From the NCBI GenBank assembly GCA_002780065.1, contig PEWQ01000075.1, positions 1-47,261 of the forward strand: a stretch of DNA of 47,261 nt, in the 5' to 3' direction. This document shows positions 9,877-18,606 of the stretch, one piece after another; positions within the stretch are counted from its first letter, which is position 1; each line of letters begins with the position of its first letter. The position numbers and the translations under genes are program-made. The notes under the pieces were generated by a model. It was not told the DNA's origin. It worked only from the letters and a program-made list of their open reading frames with translations, and ran no database searches. Source of the stretch: Candidatus Hydrogenedentes bacterium CG07_land_8_20_14_0_80_42_17 (GTDB taxonomy: Bacteria; UBA8481).

Positions 9877-11241
9877 GTGATTGGTGCGAAGATGAAGAAT
9901 AATTTAATGAGAGACTTTAAAATATTTAAAGACCCTTTGAGACTCGTTACGTTTTCATTTTTAATAAATATTATTTTAGGAGCGCTTTTACTTTCTCTGC
10001 CGGGTATGACAACTCGAAATGTCCCTTTCACCGACCTCCTTTTTACCTCGACATCAGCGGTTTGCGTCACCGGTCTAACTACTTTGGATATCTCTCAGGT
10101 TTTTACTGTTTGGGGTAAGATTGTTGTCTGTATTCTAATTCAGCTTGGCGGATTAGGCATTATTACTCTGTGGCTTTTTCTTCTTTCGACTTTCGGTTCT
10201 TTGATTGGCAATGCCTATACTTTGGCTTCTTCCACTGTAGGAGAGCGTTCGGTTAATAGAATCGGAAGAATACTGATGAGCGTTGCTTACGGAACTTTTA
10301 TTATTGAAAGTTTCGGAGCGGTTCTGCTTTATTTTGGACTTCCTGAACATACGACATTTTGGAATGATGCAGGTTGGGCTCTGTTTCATTCTGTCTCGGC
10401 TTTTTGTAATGCAGGCTTTTCACTTCAGTCGGATAATTTGATGGGGTATGGAGATAATTTTGTAATCAACTTTACTATCATGCTTTTGATAATTATCGGA
10501 GGATTTGGCTATGGAGTCATGGCTGAATTGACTTCGCTAAAAAAACGTTTTTCTCTTCATACACTACTTGTATTTTTTACGACATTGTTTCTTGTAATGG
10601 GCGGTTTTTTTGTATTGGGAGTTCTTGAATGGGACGGCTCAATTTTTGGAAATGCCGGAATTGGAGGCAGGCTTCTGCGCCTTTTGTTTTTATCAGTTAC
10701 ACCTCGCACTGCCGGTTTCAATACGCTCGATATTTCTATGCTTAGAGATAGTTCACTCTTTTTTATAATTCTCTTGATGCTTATCGGAGCATCACCAGGC
10801 GGAACCGGAGGAGGATTCAAAACCACTCCGCTTGCAATTGTTTTTTTGCGTTTAATCTCTATTCTTTCCGGAAGAAGATACGTAAGAATACAACGATGGG
10901 ATATCGAGGACGAAACAATATTTAAAGCAGTATGGATTATTTTTGTTTATCTCTTGATTGCCGCAGTTGCTTCGCTTCTGCTTTTGATCAGCGAATCTGA
11001 TTTACCGCGGGAATTAAATCCGCACGGAGCGCTCGGAATTATCTTTGAGGCTGTTTCAGCATTGGGCACGGTAGGACTTTCAACCGGTATAACTTCTTAT
11101 GTATCTTTCATCGGAAAGTGTATACTTATATTCGCAATGTTTATCGGCAGAATCGGTCCGCTGACCTTCGCATTTGCCATAGGAGGACGAGCACAGACCT
11201 CGTCCGTAAAATTTGTTGAAGGAAAGGTTGGACTTGGATAA
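9877..11241 (+). CDS. trkH: Trk/Ktr-type potassium uptake membrane subunit (ATG at 9892 possible)
   Basis: Polytopic; selectivity-filter-like TSTSAVCVTGLTTLD, SVSAFCNAGFSLQSDN, ASPGGTGGGFKTT, AVSALGTVGLSTGIT. Confidence 0.93.
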   Translation: MIGAKMKNNLMRDFKIFKDPLRLVTFSFLINIILGALLLSLPGMTTRNVPFTDLLFTSTSAVCVTGLTTLDISQVFTVWGKIVVCILIQLGGLGIITLWLFLLSTFGSLIGNAYTLASSTVGERSVNRIGRILMSVAYGTFIIESFGAVLLYFGLPEHTTFWNDAGWALFHSVSAFCNAGFSLQSDNLMGYGDNFVINFTIMLLIIIGGFGYGVMAELTSLKKRFSLHTLLVFFTTLFLVMGGFFVLGVLEWDGSIFGNAGIGGRLLRLLFLSVTPRTAGFNTLDISMLRDSSLFFIILLMLIGASPGGTGGGFKTTPLAIVFLRLISILSGRRYVRIQRWDIEDETIFKAVWIIFVYLLIAAVASLLLLISESDLPRELNPHGALGIIFEAVSALGTVGLSTGITSYVSFIGKCILIFAMFIGRIGPLTFAFAIGGRAQTSSVKFVEGKVGLG

Positions 11242-11251
11242 GGAGTAATTT

Positions 11252-11917
11252 ATGACTGAAAATAAGAGATACGCTGTTTTAGGGCTGGGATCTTTTGGAA
11301 GCAAAGTGGCAAAAGAACTCTTCAAGGCAGGAGCCGAAGTATTGGCTGTCGATAGGAACTCAAACGTCATTCACGAAATATCCGAAGAGGTGACGAAGGC
11401 TGTTGTTGGAGATGTCAGAAACAGAGAGGTTTTAAAAGAACTCGATGTTGCTTCATACAGCGCGGCGGTTGTCAGTCTTGGAGAATCGATCGAAGCGTCG
11501 GCAATGGTTGTATTTCATTTGCGAGAATTGAAAAGCCGCAAGATCATTGCTAAAGCTATTTCGAGCGAACACCGCGGATTGCTTGAACGAATCGGAGCGA
11601 CTGAAGTAATATTTCCAGAAGAGGAAACTGCTATTCGACTGGCTAAACAGATTATTGCATCGAATTTACTGGAGTATTTTGAAATTGCGCCAGGATATAT
11701 TATTGCTGAAGTTGTCACGCCGAATTCCATGGTTGGAAAGTCATTACGTCAGCTAAAGTTGAGATATAGATACAGCATTCAGGTTCTTCTTATTCAGCAG
11801 ACTATACCGGAACAGATTCATATCTTTCCAGATCCGGACGCTCCTCTTAAAGATTCAGATGTCCTGATTATTGCAGGAAAGGCTGATGATGTTTACAAGT
11901 TCGCGGAAGAAAAGTAA
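11252..11917 (+). CDS. trkA: TrkA/KtrA-type regulatory NAD-binding K+ uptake subunit
   Basis: RYAVLGLGSFGSKVAKELFKAGAEVLAVD (RCK N-domain), VITPNSMVGKSLRQLKLRYRYSIQVLLI TrkA-C-like. Confidence 0.93.
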   Translation: MTENKRYAVLGLGSFGSKVAKELFKAGAEVLAVDRNSNVIHEISEEVTKAVVGDVRNREVLKELDVASYSAAVVSLGESIEASAMVVFHLRELKSRKIIAKAISSEHRGLLERIGATEVIFPEEETAIRLAKQIIASNLLEYFEIAPGYIIAEVVTPNSMVGKSLRQLKLRYRYSIQVLLIQQTIPEQIHIFPDPDAPLKDSDVLIIAGKADDVYKFAEEK

Positions 11918-11928
11918 AGGATAAAGAT

Positions 11929-12621
11929 ATGATTATTGGTTTTGTCGGATTGAATTTACCGGAAGGAAAGATGAAGTTCAAAGACCCTCGATTCGATGCT
12001 CTGGTTGAGAAACATAAGCCGAAGAAACTTGTGCCTCATTATGTGGAATTAATGAAGGGAGATCTTTCTAAGTGTGACGGAATTATTGTTGAGCAAGAAA
12101 GTATATTGGATTTAATTTTGCCTGATATTGAGAGATGCGAGCAGAGAATGGAAAAGTCTGAAGACCAATCTGAAAAAGCTCTATTGCAAAAAAGCATAAA
12201 ATTTCTTGAAGAGGAAAAACTGCTTTGTGATGCGGAATTTAATGATGAAGAGAAGAAATTATTATTAAATTTAAATTTTATTACAATGAAACCGGTAGTG
12301 CCTGTTAATGCTTCTATCCAGCCTGAAGAGGCTGTCAAAGCCGTTATTGCAAAAGCAGGAATTGTCTTCTTCTTTACTGCCGGCCCGCCGGAAGTTCATG
12401 CATGGCCAGTTCATAAGAGCTTCAATATTGTCGAGTGTGCGGAAAAAATTCATTCTGATCTTGCGCGAGGATTTATCAGAGCCGACATTGTTTCATTCGA
12501 TGATTACATGAAAGTTCACAGCTTTAATGACGCAAAGAAACAGGGACTAGCAAAGGTAGTGGACAGAGATTACATAATAAATGACGGAGACATCATCGAG
12601 ATTCGCTTCAACGTTTCGTAA
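11929..12621 (+). CDS. YchF/Obg-related protein with DUF933/TGS C-terminus but no recognisable GTP-binding P-loop
   Basis: KDPRFDALVEKHKPKKLVPHYVELM matches the YchF '[26 protein letters not shown]' region; C-terminus AGIVFFFTAGPPEVHAWPV...IHSDLARGFIRADIVSFDDYM...YIINDGDIIEIRFNV matches YchF C-terminus. Confidence 0.8.
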   Translation: MIIGFVGLNLPEGKMKFKDPRFDALVEKHKPKKLVPHYVELMKGDLSKCDGIIVEQESILDLILPDIERCEQRMEKSEDQSEKALLQKSIKFLEEEKLLCDAEFNDEEKKLLLNLNFITMKPVVPVNASIQPEEAVKAVIAKAGIVFFFTAGPPEVHAWPVHKSFNIVECAEKIHSDLARGFIRADIVSFDDYMKVHSFNDAKKQGLAKVVDRDYIINDGDIIEIRFNVS

Positions 12622-12644
12622 CGCGGTTAGTTGCATCCGATTCA

Positions 12645-12896
12645 TTTGTCATTGCGAGGAGCGGACTCGCAGAGTCATCGCGACGAAGATACCAAGATAC
12701 TGAGTTTTTTTATCTATTTTTTTCCTTGTCTCCAGCCTATCTTTCAAAGGACGTGTGAAATAATTGAAAAATGAAAATTGGAAAAATAAAATTTTCAATT
12801 TTCACTTTCCAATTTGCAATTTCAAATATAATAACATACCAGCAATCTGTTAACATTAAGAGATTGCTTTGCACCTTCGGTGCTCGCGATGACAAA
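12645..12896. repeat. About 250-bp composite intergenic repeat bounded by 14-bp imperfect inverted repeats
   Basis: TTTGTCATTGCGAG at 12645-12658 and its inverse CTCGCGATGACAAA at 12883-12896 (1 mismatch); contains a 28-nt block (12724-12751) repeated at the window end and an 18-mer (12756-12773) found inverted at 25275-25292. Confidence 0.55.
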
Positions 12897-12946
12897 ATAC
12901 TACTTTTTGGTCAACCCCAATAATTCGCCATGCTCCCAACTATTTC

Positions 12947-12975
12947 AAAAAAAAGGCTGGCAAAAATGCCAGCCT
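12947..12975 (-). terminator. Intrinsic terminator for the HhH-protein gene
   Basis: Minus strand: AGGCTGGCA-TTTT-TGCCAGCCT followed by T-run (A-run 12947-12953 on plus). Confidence 0.85.
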
Positions 12976-12995
12976 CTAATTTAAATTTTATCGAA

Positions 12996-13970
12996 TCATA
13001 ATCCTTCAAGGAATCGTGGATACCTCACTGTATCCTTCGCCTTGGTAATCCATCTTCTGATTGTTGTCTTAGATGGCATTGTATTCACCATATTAAATTT
13101 ATCGCCGCCATATTGCTGATTGGTTTGAATCATTAAAGTTCTCAATGTCGTTGCATTTCTTGTCGCAAGATCCGGCACACCTTTTATTCCGCAATAGGCA
13201 AGCAGATCTCCATACTGTTCTCCGCAACCGCTGATTCTCTGAAGGTCGGCGCGAATCGCCCATTTGTCAACCAATGCTTGTGATACGCCGACTTTCTGAG
13301 CAATTTCAGCTCTCCAATCAGGCCATACTGAATGCATCAGCAAAGCTCCAACTGTAAAGAGTTTAATGTTTCTCATTCTCTGACCATAGACTGCGCCGAT
13401 TCCAGATATTGTTTCGATTCCCTTAGAGTTGGTCTTATATCGTAGAACTTTAAGATAAATTGCTACCTTTTTGAGATTTGGATTGGATACTCTTCTCAAA
13501 GCCTTCTTCCAATCTATATAAGGCCTATACTTCGGAATGCTCCTTTGAGCAGAAGAGCTAAGAGTTGCCGCAATCATTTGATTGACGGACGCATTGTTCA
13601 AAAAGTTTAATACAGCAGCTCTATCTTGAACTCTAATTCTTAAAGGAGTCTTTGTCGGATAGCGATCATACATTTCCTGAATAAACCCAAGCTCTATTGC
13701 AATTCTTTTTGCATTAGTATTTGAACCGACAGACGTCACCCACATTTGATCCCAATTGGAATAAGGTCGTAACAATAGAACTTTCTTTGCTGTCGCAGAA
13801 GATAGATCTATCGCTAACATCTGCTCAGTCGTTGCAGAATTCAGCCACTGCAATATCTGAGTCTTTTCCGATGAAGAAAAATCAAAACTAATTGGATAAG
13901 TTGCCGCGCTTCCTAGAGTTGCGCAAAGAAGCAACAAACCAATAACACCAAACCATTTAACACGTAACAT
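12996..13970 (-). CDS. Secreted helix-hairpin-helix protein (DUF4332-like C-terminal half, two ComEA-like N-terminal repeats)
   Basis: Signal peptide MLRVKWFGVIGLLLLCATLGSA from ATG at 13970 with GGGGAGG upstream; ISGIGAVYGQRMRNIKLFTVGALL and ISGCGEQYGDLLAYCGIKGVPDLA are HhH-like. Confidence 0.65.
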   Translation of the reverse strand: MLRVKWFGVIGLLLLCATLGSAATYPISFDFSSSEKTQILQWLNSATTEQMLAIDLSSATAKKVLLLRPYSNWDQMWVTSVGSNTNAKRIAIELGFIQEMYDRYPTKTPLRIRVQDRAAVLNFLNNASVNQMIAATLSSSAQRSIPKYRPYIDWKKALRRVSNPNLKKVAIYLKVLRYKTNSKGIETISGIGAVYGQRMRNIKLFTVGALLMHSVWPDWRAEIAQKVGVSQALVDKWAIRADLQRISGCGEQYGDLLAYCGIKGVPDLATRNATTLRTLMIQTNQQYGGDKFNMVNTMPSKTTIRRWITKAKDTVRYPRFLEGL

Positions 13971-14168
13971 AACGTTACCTCCCCGAAAAAAACTTTTATG
14001 AAACAGTACAGAATAAAGTAATATAGATAATTCTGTCAAGCTTTTTTTTTATTTTTTTTTACCAGAGTTACTCACATAAATAAAACGGTTTAACTAATAT
14101 TTTAGAATTATGCAATGATAAAATGTCTGAGCAAATCCTGATAATCCGACTGGCCAAATAATTCGTGT

Positions 14169-14213
14169 AAATCCGCAACTTTTCTGCCGCCGTCGGCGGC
14201 GAGCGGCGGATTT
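14169..14213. repeat. Intergenic GC-rich hairpin repeat
   Basis: AAATCCGC (14169-14176) pairs with GCGGATTT (14206-14213); inner CCGCCG/CGGCGG. Confidence 0.5.
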
Positions 14214-14270
14214 GTCGATAATATATTTTTTCTTTTGCAAATCTTGGATATCATTTGTTAAATTGGAAAA

Positions 14271-14795
14271 ATGAAAAAATATCCAAAAAGAAAATTGCTC
14301 TTCGTTCCGTCAAAGCGCGATTACGTTCGTGGAAATCGGCCATCCGTATCGTGCATTTTATGCGCTTCGCGAGACGGAAATCCAAATGTAGAAAATTTAA
14401 TCCTCGCTAAAGACAAATATGTATTCGTTACCTTAAATCTCTTCCCTTACAATCCAGGTCATGTGATGATTGTTCCGAAGAGACACATAATCGATCCTCG
14501 CAGTTATCTCGATTCAGAAGTAAAATCGATAGATAAATGGACAAGGCGAATTCTAGACGTTCTTGACGAAATCTACGATCCAAGCGGATATAACATCGGA
14601 TACAATATTGGCAACACTGCCGGAGCCTCGCTCGAACATCTTCATCTTCATATTGTGCCGCGCTTCAAGAATGAAATTGGATTTATCGATATCATCGGAG
14701 GAGCCCGAGTCCATGTTGACGATCCAAAACTTGCGGCTAAAAAACTGCGCCAAAAGTTGAACTCCAAAAGCCGAGCAAAAAAAGAGAAGAGATGA
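14271..14795 (+). CDS. HIT-family protein
   Basis: Histidine triad EHLHLHIVPR; FPYNPGHVMIVPKRHI. Confidence 0.92.
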   Translation: MKKYPKRKLLFVPSKRDYVRGNRPSVSCILCASRDGNPNVENLILAKDKYVFVTLNLFPYNPGHVMIVPKRHIIDPRSYLDSEVKSIDKWTRRILDVLDEIYDPSGYNIGYNIGNTAGASLEHLHLHIVPRFKNEIGFIDIIGGARVHVDDPKLAAKKLRQKLNSKSRAKKEKR

Positions 14796-15754
14796 AAAAT
14801 ATTCTCGAAATCGAAAACCTTTCCATTTCAACAAAATTATCTGAAACTGAAATAAACATTGTTGACGGAATATCACTCTCAGTTTCAGTCGGAGAAGTCA
14901 CCGGACTAATAGGAGAATCAGGATCAGGTAAATCCATAACCGCTCTAGCTGTTATGGGGCTTCTTCCCTCAAATCTTAAAATTTCGTCAGGTTCAATTAA
15001 ACTCGACGGATTAGAGTTGACTTCTGTTTCACAAAAACATTTTCATAACATTCGCGGAAAAATCGCGGCGATGATTTTTCAAGAGCCGATGACAAGTCTG
15101 AATCCGGTAATAAAAATAGGAGAACAAATTGCTGAAGTTTTTAAACTTCATTGCAGATTGACAAAAAAAGACGCCCATAATAAGGCAGTGGAAGCGCTTT
15201 CAAAGGTTGGAATCGGAGATCCCAAAAAAAGAGCGGAACAATATCCGTATCAATTATCCGGAGGCATGCGGCAGAGAGTTATGATTGCAATGGCTCTAGC
15301 TTCAGAGCCTAAACTCCTGATTGCAGACGAACCCACAACTGCGCTCGATGCCACAGTTCAGGCTCAGATTTTGGAACTGCTTCACTCAATAATAGAAACT
15401 GAAAAAGAAAAAGGAATACTTTTTATTTCTCACAACATTGGAGTAGTTTCCGAAATTGCCGACAAAGCAGTTGTCATTTATTCTGGTAGAGACGTAGAGT
15501 CAGGCGATGCAGAAGCTCTTTTGAATATGCCTCAGCATCCTTACACCGAGGGTCTTATTGCTTCGATGCCGAAACATTCCAATAAATCGAAACGTCTTTG
15601 TACTATTCCCGGGCAGATCCCACGGCCAATTGAACGGCTTTCCGGCTGTTCATTCAGGAATAGGTGCTCATTTGCGAAAGAAATATGCAGTGAAGAGATC
15701 AGCGTGCAGTCGAAAAATGGATATAAGCTTAGGTGCATTAAAGAACTCAAATGA
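14792..15754 (+). CDS. oppD: Oligopeptide/dipeptide ABC transporter ATP-binding protein (OppD/DppD type)
   Basis: GLIGESGSGKSITALAVMGLLP, MIFQEPMTSLNPV, QLSGGMRQRVMIAMALASEPKLLIADEPTTALD, C-terminal oligopeptide-type Cys cluster. Confidence 0.9.
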   Translation: MKNILEIENLSISTKLSETEINIVDGISLSVSVGEVTGLIGESGSGKSITALAVMGLLPSNLKISSGSIKLDGLELTSVSQKHFHNIRGKIAAMIFQEPMTSLNPVIKIGEQIAEVFKLHCRLTKKDAHNKAVEALSKVGIGDPKKRAEQYPYQLSGGMRQRVMIAMALASEPKLLIADEPTTALDATVQAQILELLHSIIETEKEKGILFISHNIGVVSEIADKAVVIYSGRDVESGDAEALLNMPQHPYTEGLIASMPKHSNKSKRLCTIPGQIPRPIERLSGCSFRNRCSFAKEICSEEISVQSKNGYKLRCIKELK

Positions 15755-16752
15755 AAAATAATTCAAAATCGCTAGTAAAACTTGAAAATGTCTCTGTTGA
15801 TTTTTCCATTTCCAATTCATTGTTTGCAGACGGCAAAAAAAAATTACGCGTTGTTGATGAAGTCTCGCTTGAAATCTATAAAGGCAAAATATTGGGATTG
15901 GTAGGTGAATCCGGCTCGGGGAAAACAACACTCGGAAGAGCAAGTATTCGACTAATTCCTACTGCTGCCGGAAAAGTTTTTTTTAATGGAATAGAACTAG
16001 AAAAATTACGCAAAGAAGAATTGAGAATAATGCGCCGCCAAATGCAGATTGTGTTTCAAGATCCTAATTCCAGTCTCGATCCTCGAATGAAAATAAAAGA
16101 TCTTATCGGCAATCCTCTGCTCGTTCACAGAATTGCAAAAAATAATGAGCTCAAAGACAGAACCGCTAAAATAATGGAAAGGGTCGGACTCTCTCCCGAT
16201 GAAATGCACAAATATCCTCATCAATTTTCTGGAGGGCAGAAGCAGAGGATTTCTATTGCTAGAGCTCTTATTCTTGAGCCGGAATATATTGTATTAGATG
16301 AACCCGTATCTGCACTCGATCTATCAATTCAGGCTCAAATAATAAATTTAGTTTTGGATCTCCGAAAAGAACTCGAATTGACCTATCTTTTTATCTCTCA
16401 TGACATTGGCGTGGTATCACATGTGAGCGACAGGGTAGCTGTAATGTATTTCGGGCGAATTATGGAGATAGGGGAAAATGTTTTCGAAGATCCGAAGCAT
16501 CCCTATACCATGATGCTGATCGAATCGCTTCCCGGAAAAAAGATTAAACCTGTCGGGAAACCTCCACGAGGCGAACCTCCACGAGGCGAGCCTCCACGAG
16601 GCGAACCTCCACGAGGCGAGCCACCGAGCATATTTGAATCCAGGAGCGGCTGTGTCTTTTATTCTCGATGTCCGATTGGAGATGAAGAATGCAAAAAGAT
16701 CGTTCCTCAATTAAAAAACGGAGTGGCTTGTCTCAAGAAAAACGGGTGCTGA
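15751..16752 (+). CDS. oppF: Oligopeptide/dipeptide ABC transporter ATP-binding protein (OppF/DppF type), with PPRGE tandem-repeat insertion
   Basis: GLVGESGSGKTTLGRASIRL, IVFQDPNSSLDPRMK, QFSGGQKQRISIARAL, C-terminal CVFYSRCPIGDEEC. Confidence 0.9.
   Translation: MKNNSKSLVKLENVSVDFSISNSLFADGKKKLRVVDEVSLEIYKGKILGLVGESGSGKTTLGRASIRLIPTAAGKVFFNGIELEKLRKEELRIMRRQMQIVFQDPNSSLDPRMKIKDLIGNPLLVHRIAKNNELKDRTAKIMERVGLSPDEMHKYPHQFSGGQKQRISIARALILEPEYIVLDEPVSALDLSIQAQIINLVLDLRKELELTYLFISHDIGVVSHVSDRVAVMYFGRIMEIGENVFEDPKHPYTMMLIESLPGKKIKPVGKPPRGEPPRGEPPRGEPPRGEPPSIFESRSGCVFYSRCPIGDEECKKIVPQLKNGVACLKKNGC
16561..16620 (+). repeat. In-frame tandem repeat, 4 x 15 bp
   Basis: (CCTCCACGAGGCGA[A/G])x4 with alternating final base, so 2 x 30 bp is exact. 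Confidence 0.95.
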
Positions 16753-16759
16753 CCACGCT

Positions 16760-17101
16760 TCACACTTCACGCTTCACAGAATTATTCACCCACTCAAAAT
16801 ATTCTTTCAATCCGTCAGTAGAATTTAAAACGACTACTTCTGGAAGTTCGTAAGGATGAATCTCACAAATCATTCTCTTCAGCTCTTCTGTCCTATCAAC
16901 GCTCGTCTTAATTAGAAGAAGGCATTCAGACTCCGCACACACTTCACCCTTCCACTTATAAATCGATTGCACAGACGAAATGATATTTACACAAGCGGCC
17001 AATTTTTCATCGACAAGTTTTCTTGCAATTGATTCTGCGACTTCAGTCGAAGGGCAAGTTGTAAGAACAATATTTATTCCCGTCATAACAACATTCTCCA
17101 A
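16760..17101 (-). CDS. cutA: CutA1-family divalent-cation tolerance protein (probable start 17086)
   Basis: IVLTTCPSTEVAESIARKLVDEKLAACVNIISSVQSIYKWKGEV...ECLLLIKT...HPYELPEVVVL. Confidence 0.93.
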   Translation of the reverse strand: MENVVMTGINIVLTTCPSTEVAESIARKLVDEKLAACVNIISSVQSIYKWKGEVCAESECLLLIKTSVDRTEELKRMICEIHPYELPEVVVLNSTDGLKEYFEWVNNSVKREV

Positions 17102-17166
17102 AAAAATAGATAAAAATCAACAAAATCACTCAAGGTTGAATAAATCTATGACGATTACGATTCTAT

Positions 17167-17589
17167 ATGGCAAGGGTTATAAATTATGATGCAATAGGGC
17201 TTTCAGCTAAAGCACTGGACTATTCAATGCTTAGGCACAAAGTCTTGACAGATAATATTGCGAATATTGATACGCCCGGATTCAAACGTTCCGACGTATC
17301 TTTCGTCTCTGAATTGAAAAGAGCTTTAGATCCTCCGACGCGAATTGAAATGTCCCGCATATCAGCTCGCCATTTTGATACAGAGCCGACGAGAGACATC
17401 GATAGAATCAATCCGAACGTATATGCAGAGCTTGACACATGGACACGGAACGACAAGAACAATGTCGACCCCGAGGTTGAAATGGCAAACATGGCGCAGA
17501 ATACAATGTATTACCAAACCATGTCGGATCGATTGGCGAATCGGTTTCGAGTTCTATCAAGCATCGTGAATAAGACTCAGTCAGCATGA
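17167..17589 (+). CDS. flgB: Flagellar basal-body rod protein FlgB
   Basis: LSAKALDYSMLRHKVLTDNIANIDTPGFKRSDVSF; NVDPEVEMANMAQNTMYYQTMSDRL. Confidence 0.95.
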   Translation: MARVINYDAIGLSAKALDYSMLRHKVLTDNIANIDTPGFKRSDVSFVSELKRALDPPTRIEMSRISARHFDTEPTRDIDRINPNVYAELDTWTRNDKNNVDPEVEMANMAQNTMYYQTMSDRLANRFRVLSSIVNKTQSA

Positions 17590-17605
17590 TGAAAGGAATA
17601 GAATC

Positions 17606-18070
17606 ATGAGCGCATTCATGCCGCTTTTCACAGCCGCGTCAGGCCTGTCTGCTCAGAGAACAAGACTCGACGTCATTGCGAACAACATTGCGAATGCCGA
17701 CACGACTAGAAGGTCTGACGGAAAACCGGGGCCCTACCGAAAGCAGAGAGTAATATTCGAACCGCGTTACAATCCAATTCGATTTCAAGTTCCTATGGTT
17801 CAAAATCCGGGAGTCATGACTAACGACCCGGGAACCGGAGTTAGAATAGTTGATGTAAAGGAGCAGGACGGACCTCTTTTGGAAAAGTATCTTCGATACG
17901 AGCCAAGTCATCCTGATGCGAATGCGGAAGGATACGTCGAATATCCCGATGTCGATATTGTTACGGAGATGGTGGACATGATCGATGCATCTCGAGCCTA
18001 TGAAGCCAACGTGACCACAATACGAGATTTTCGTGCAATGTGGAATGAAGCGCTTAAAATAGGAACATGA
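17606..18070 (+). CDS. flgC: Flagellar basal-body rod protein FlgC
   Basis: AASGLSAQRTRLDVIANNIANADTTR...YPDVDIVTEMVDMIDASRAYEANV. Confidence 0.96.
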   Translation: MSAFMPLFTAASGLSAQRTRLDVIANNIANADTTRRSDGKPGPYRKQRVIFEPRYNPIRFQVPMVQNPGVMTNDPGTGVRIVDVKEQDGPLLEKYLRYEPSHPDANAEGYVEYPDVDIVTEMVDMIDASRAYEANVTTIRDFRAMWNEALKIGT

Positions 18071-18396
18071 TTAAGAATATTGATTTGATGAATCTTCGTG
18101 CCGGCGCACGAATAGATTTGGAAAAAGCTTCAGCAAAAAAAGAGATCATTCCAGAGAAAGCCCCAGGCGCCGATATCGCTCAAAGCTTCAAGTCTCTACT
18201 GGAAAATAAGGTTAACGACCTTGTAGCAGTAACTCAGGAATCGGATAAACTCGATCGAGACTTTGAGGCGGGCAAGACTGAAGATGTTCATCAAGTCATG
18301 GTGGCCGCGGCAAAATCTCAGCTCGCAATCGATACTGCACTTCAAGTAAGAAATCTCGCTATTCGCGCCTTTACATCATTAACTCAGCTCAGATAA
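18067..18396 (+). CDS. fliE: Flagellar hook-basal body protein FliE
   Basis: SFKSLLENKVNDL...GKTEDVHQVMVAAAKSQLAIDTALQVRNLAIRAF. Confidence 0.92.
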   Translation: MIKNIDLMNLRAGARIDLEKASAKKEIIPEKAPGADIAQSFKSLLENKVNDLVAVTQESDKLDRDFEAGKTEDVHQVMVAAAKSQLAIDTALQVRNLAIRAFTSLTQLR

Positions 18397-18504
18397 TTCA
18401 AAAATTTTACTAACTGTTTTTCCACTAATTCTCCACAGCATAAAAATTTTTTAAAGAAACGACTTGCGTTTATAGCTAAATCAATAGTATAGAAGTGTAT
18501 TGAT

Positions 18505-18558
18505 TTGAAATGCGCATCGGGCAGATTTGCTTGAAGAGAAAGCAAAGGTGCATTTCAA
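18505..18558 (+). promoter_or_regulatory. Nested stem structure in the fliF 5' leader
   Basis: TTGAAATGC (18505-18513)/GCATTTCAA (18550-18558) enclosing TTTGCTT (18526-18532)/AAGCAAA (18540-18546). Confidence 0.5.
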
Positions 18559-18606
18559 TTGTGAAAAAAACGCGGCTTAAACGTAGCAAGAAACGGAGAA
18601 TGTAAT

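Noticed and set aside
12645-12896. Element as an autonomous insertion sequence
   Set aside because: No transposase ORF within; too short; considered only as a non-autonomous or mosaic repeat.
16417-16710. Minus-strand ORF with WRFASWRLASWRFASWRF repeat
   Set aside because: Antisense translation of the oppF PPRGE tandem repeat.
14792-16752. oppD-oppF as a complete oligopeptide ABC system
   Set aside because: No permease or substrate-binding genes adjacent; only the two ATPases are present in this window.
18505-18606. fliF leader as a GEMM-I (c-di-GMP-I) riboswitch
   Set aside because: Lacks the conserved GGGCAAACC...GACGCAAAGCC...GGTAGC arrangement; only generic nested stems are visible.
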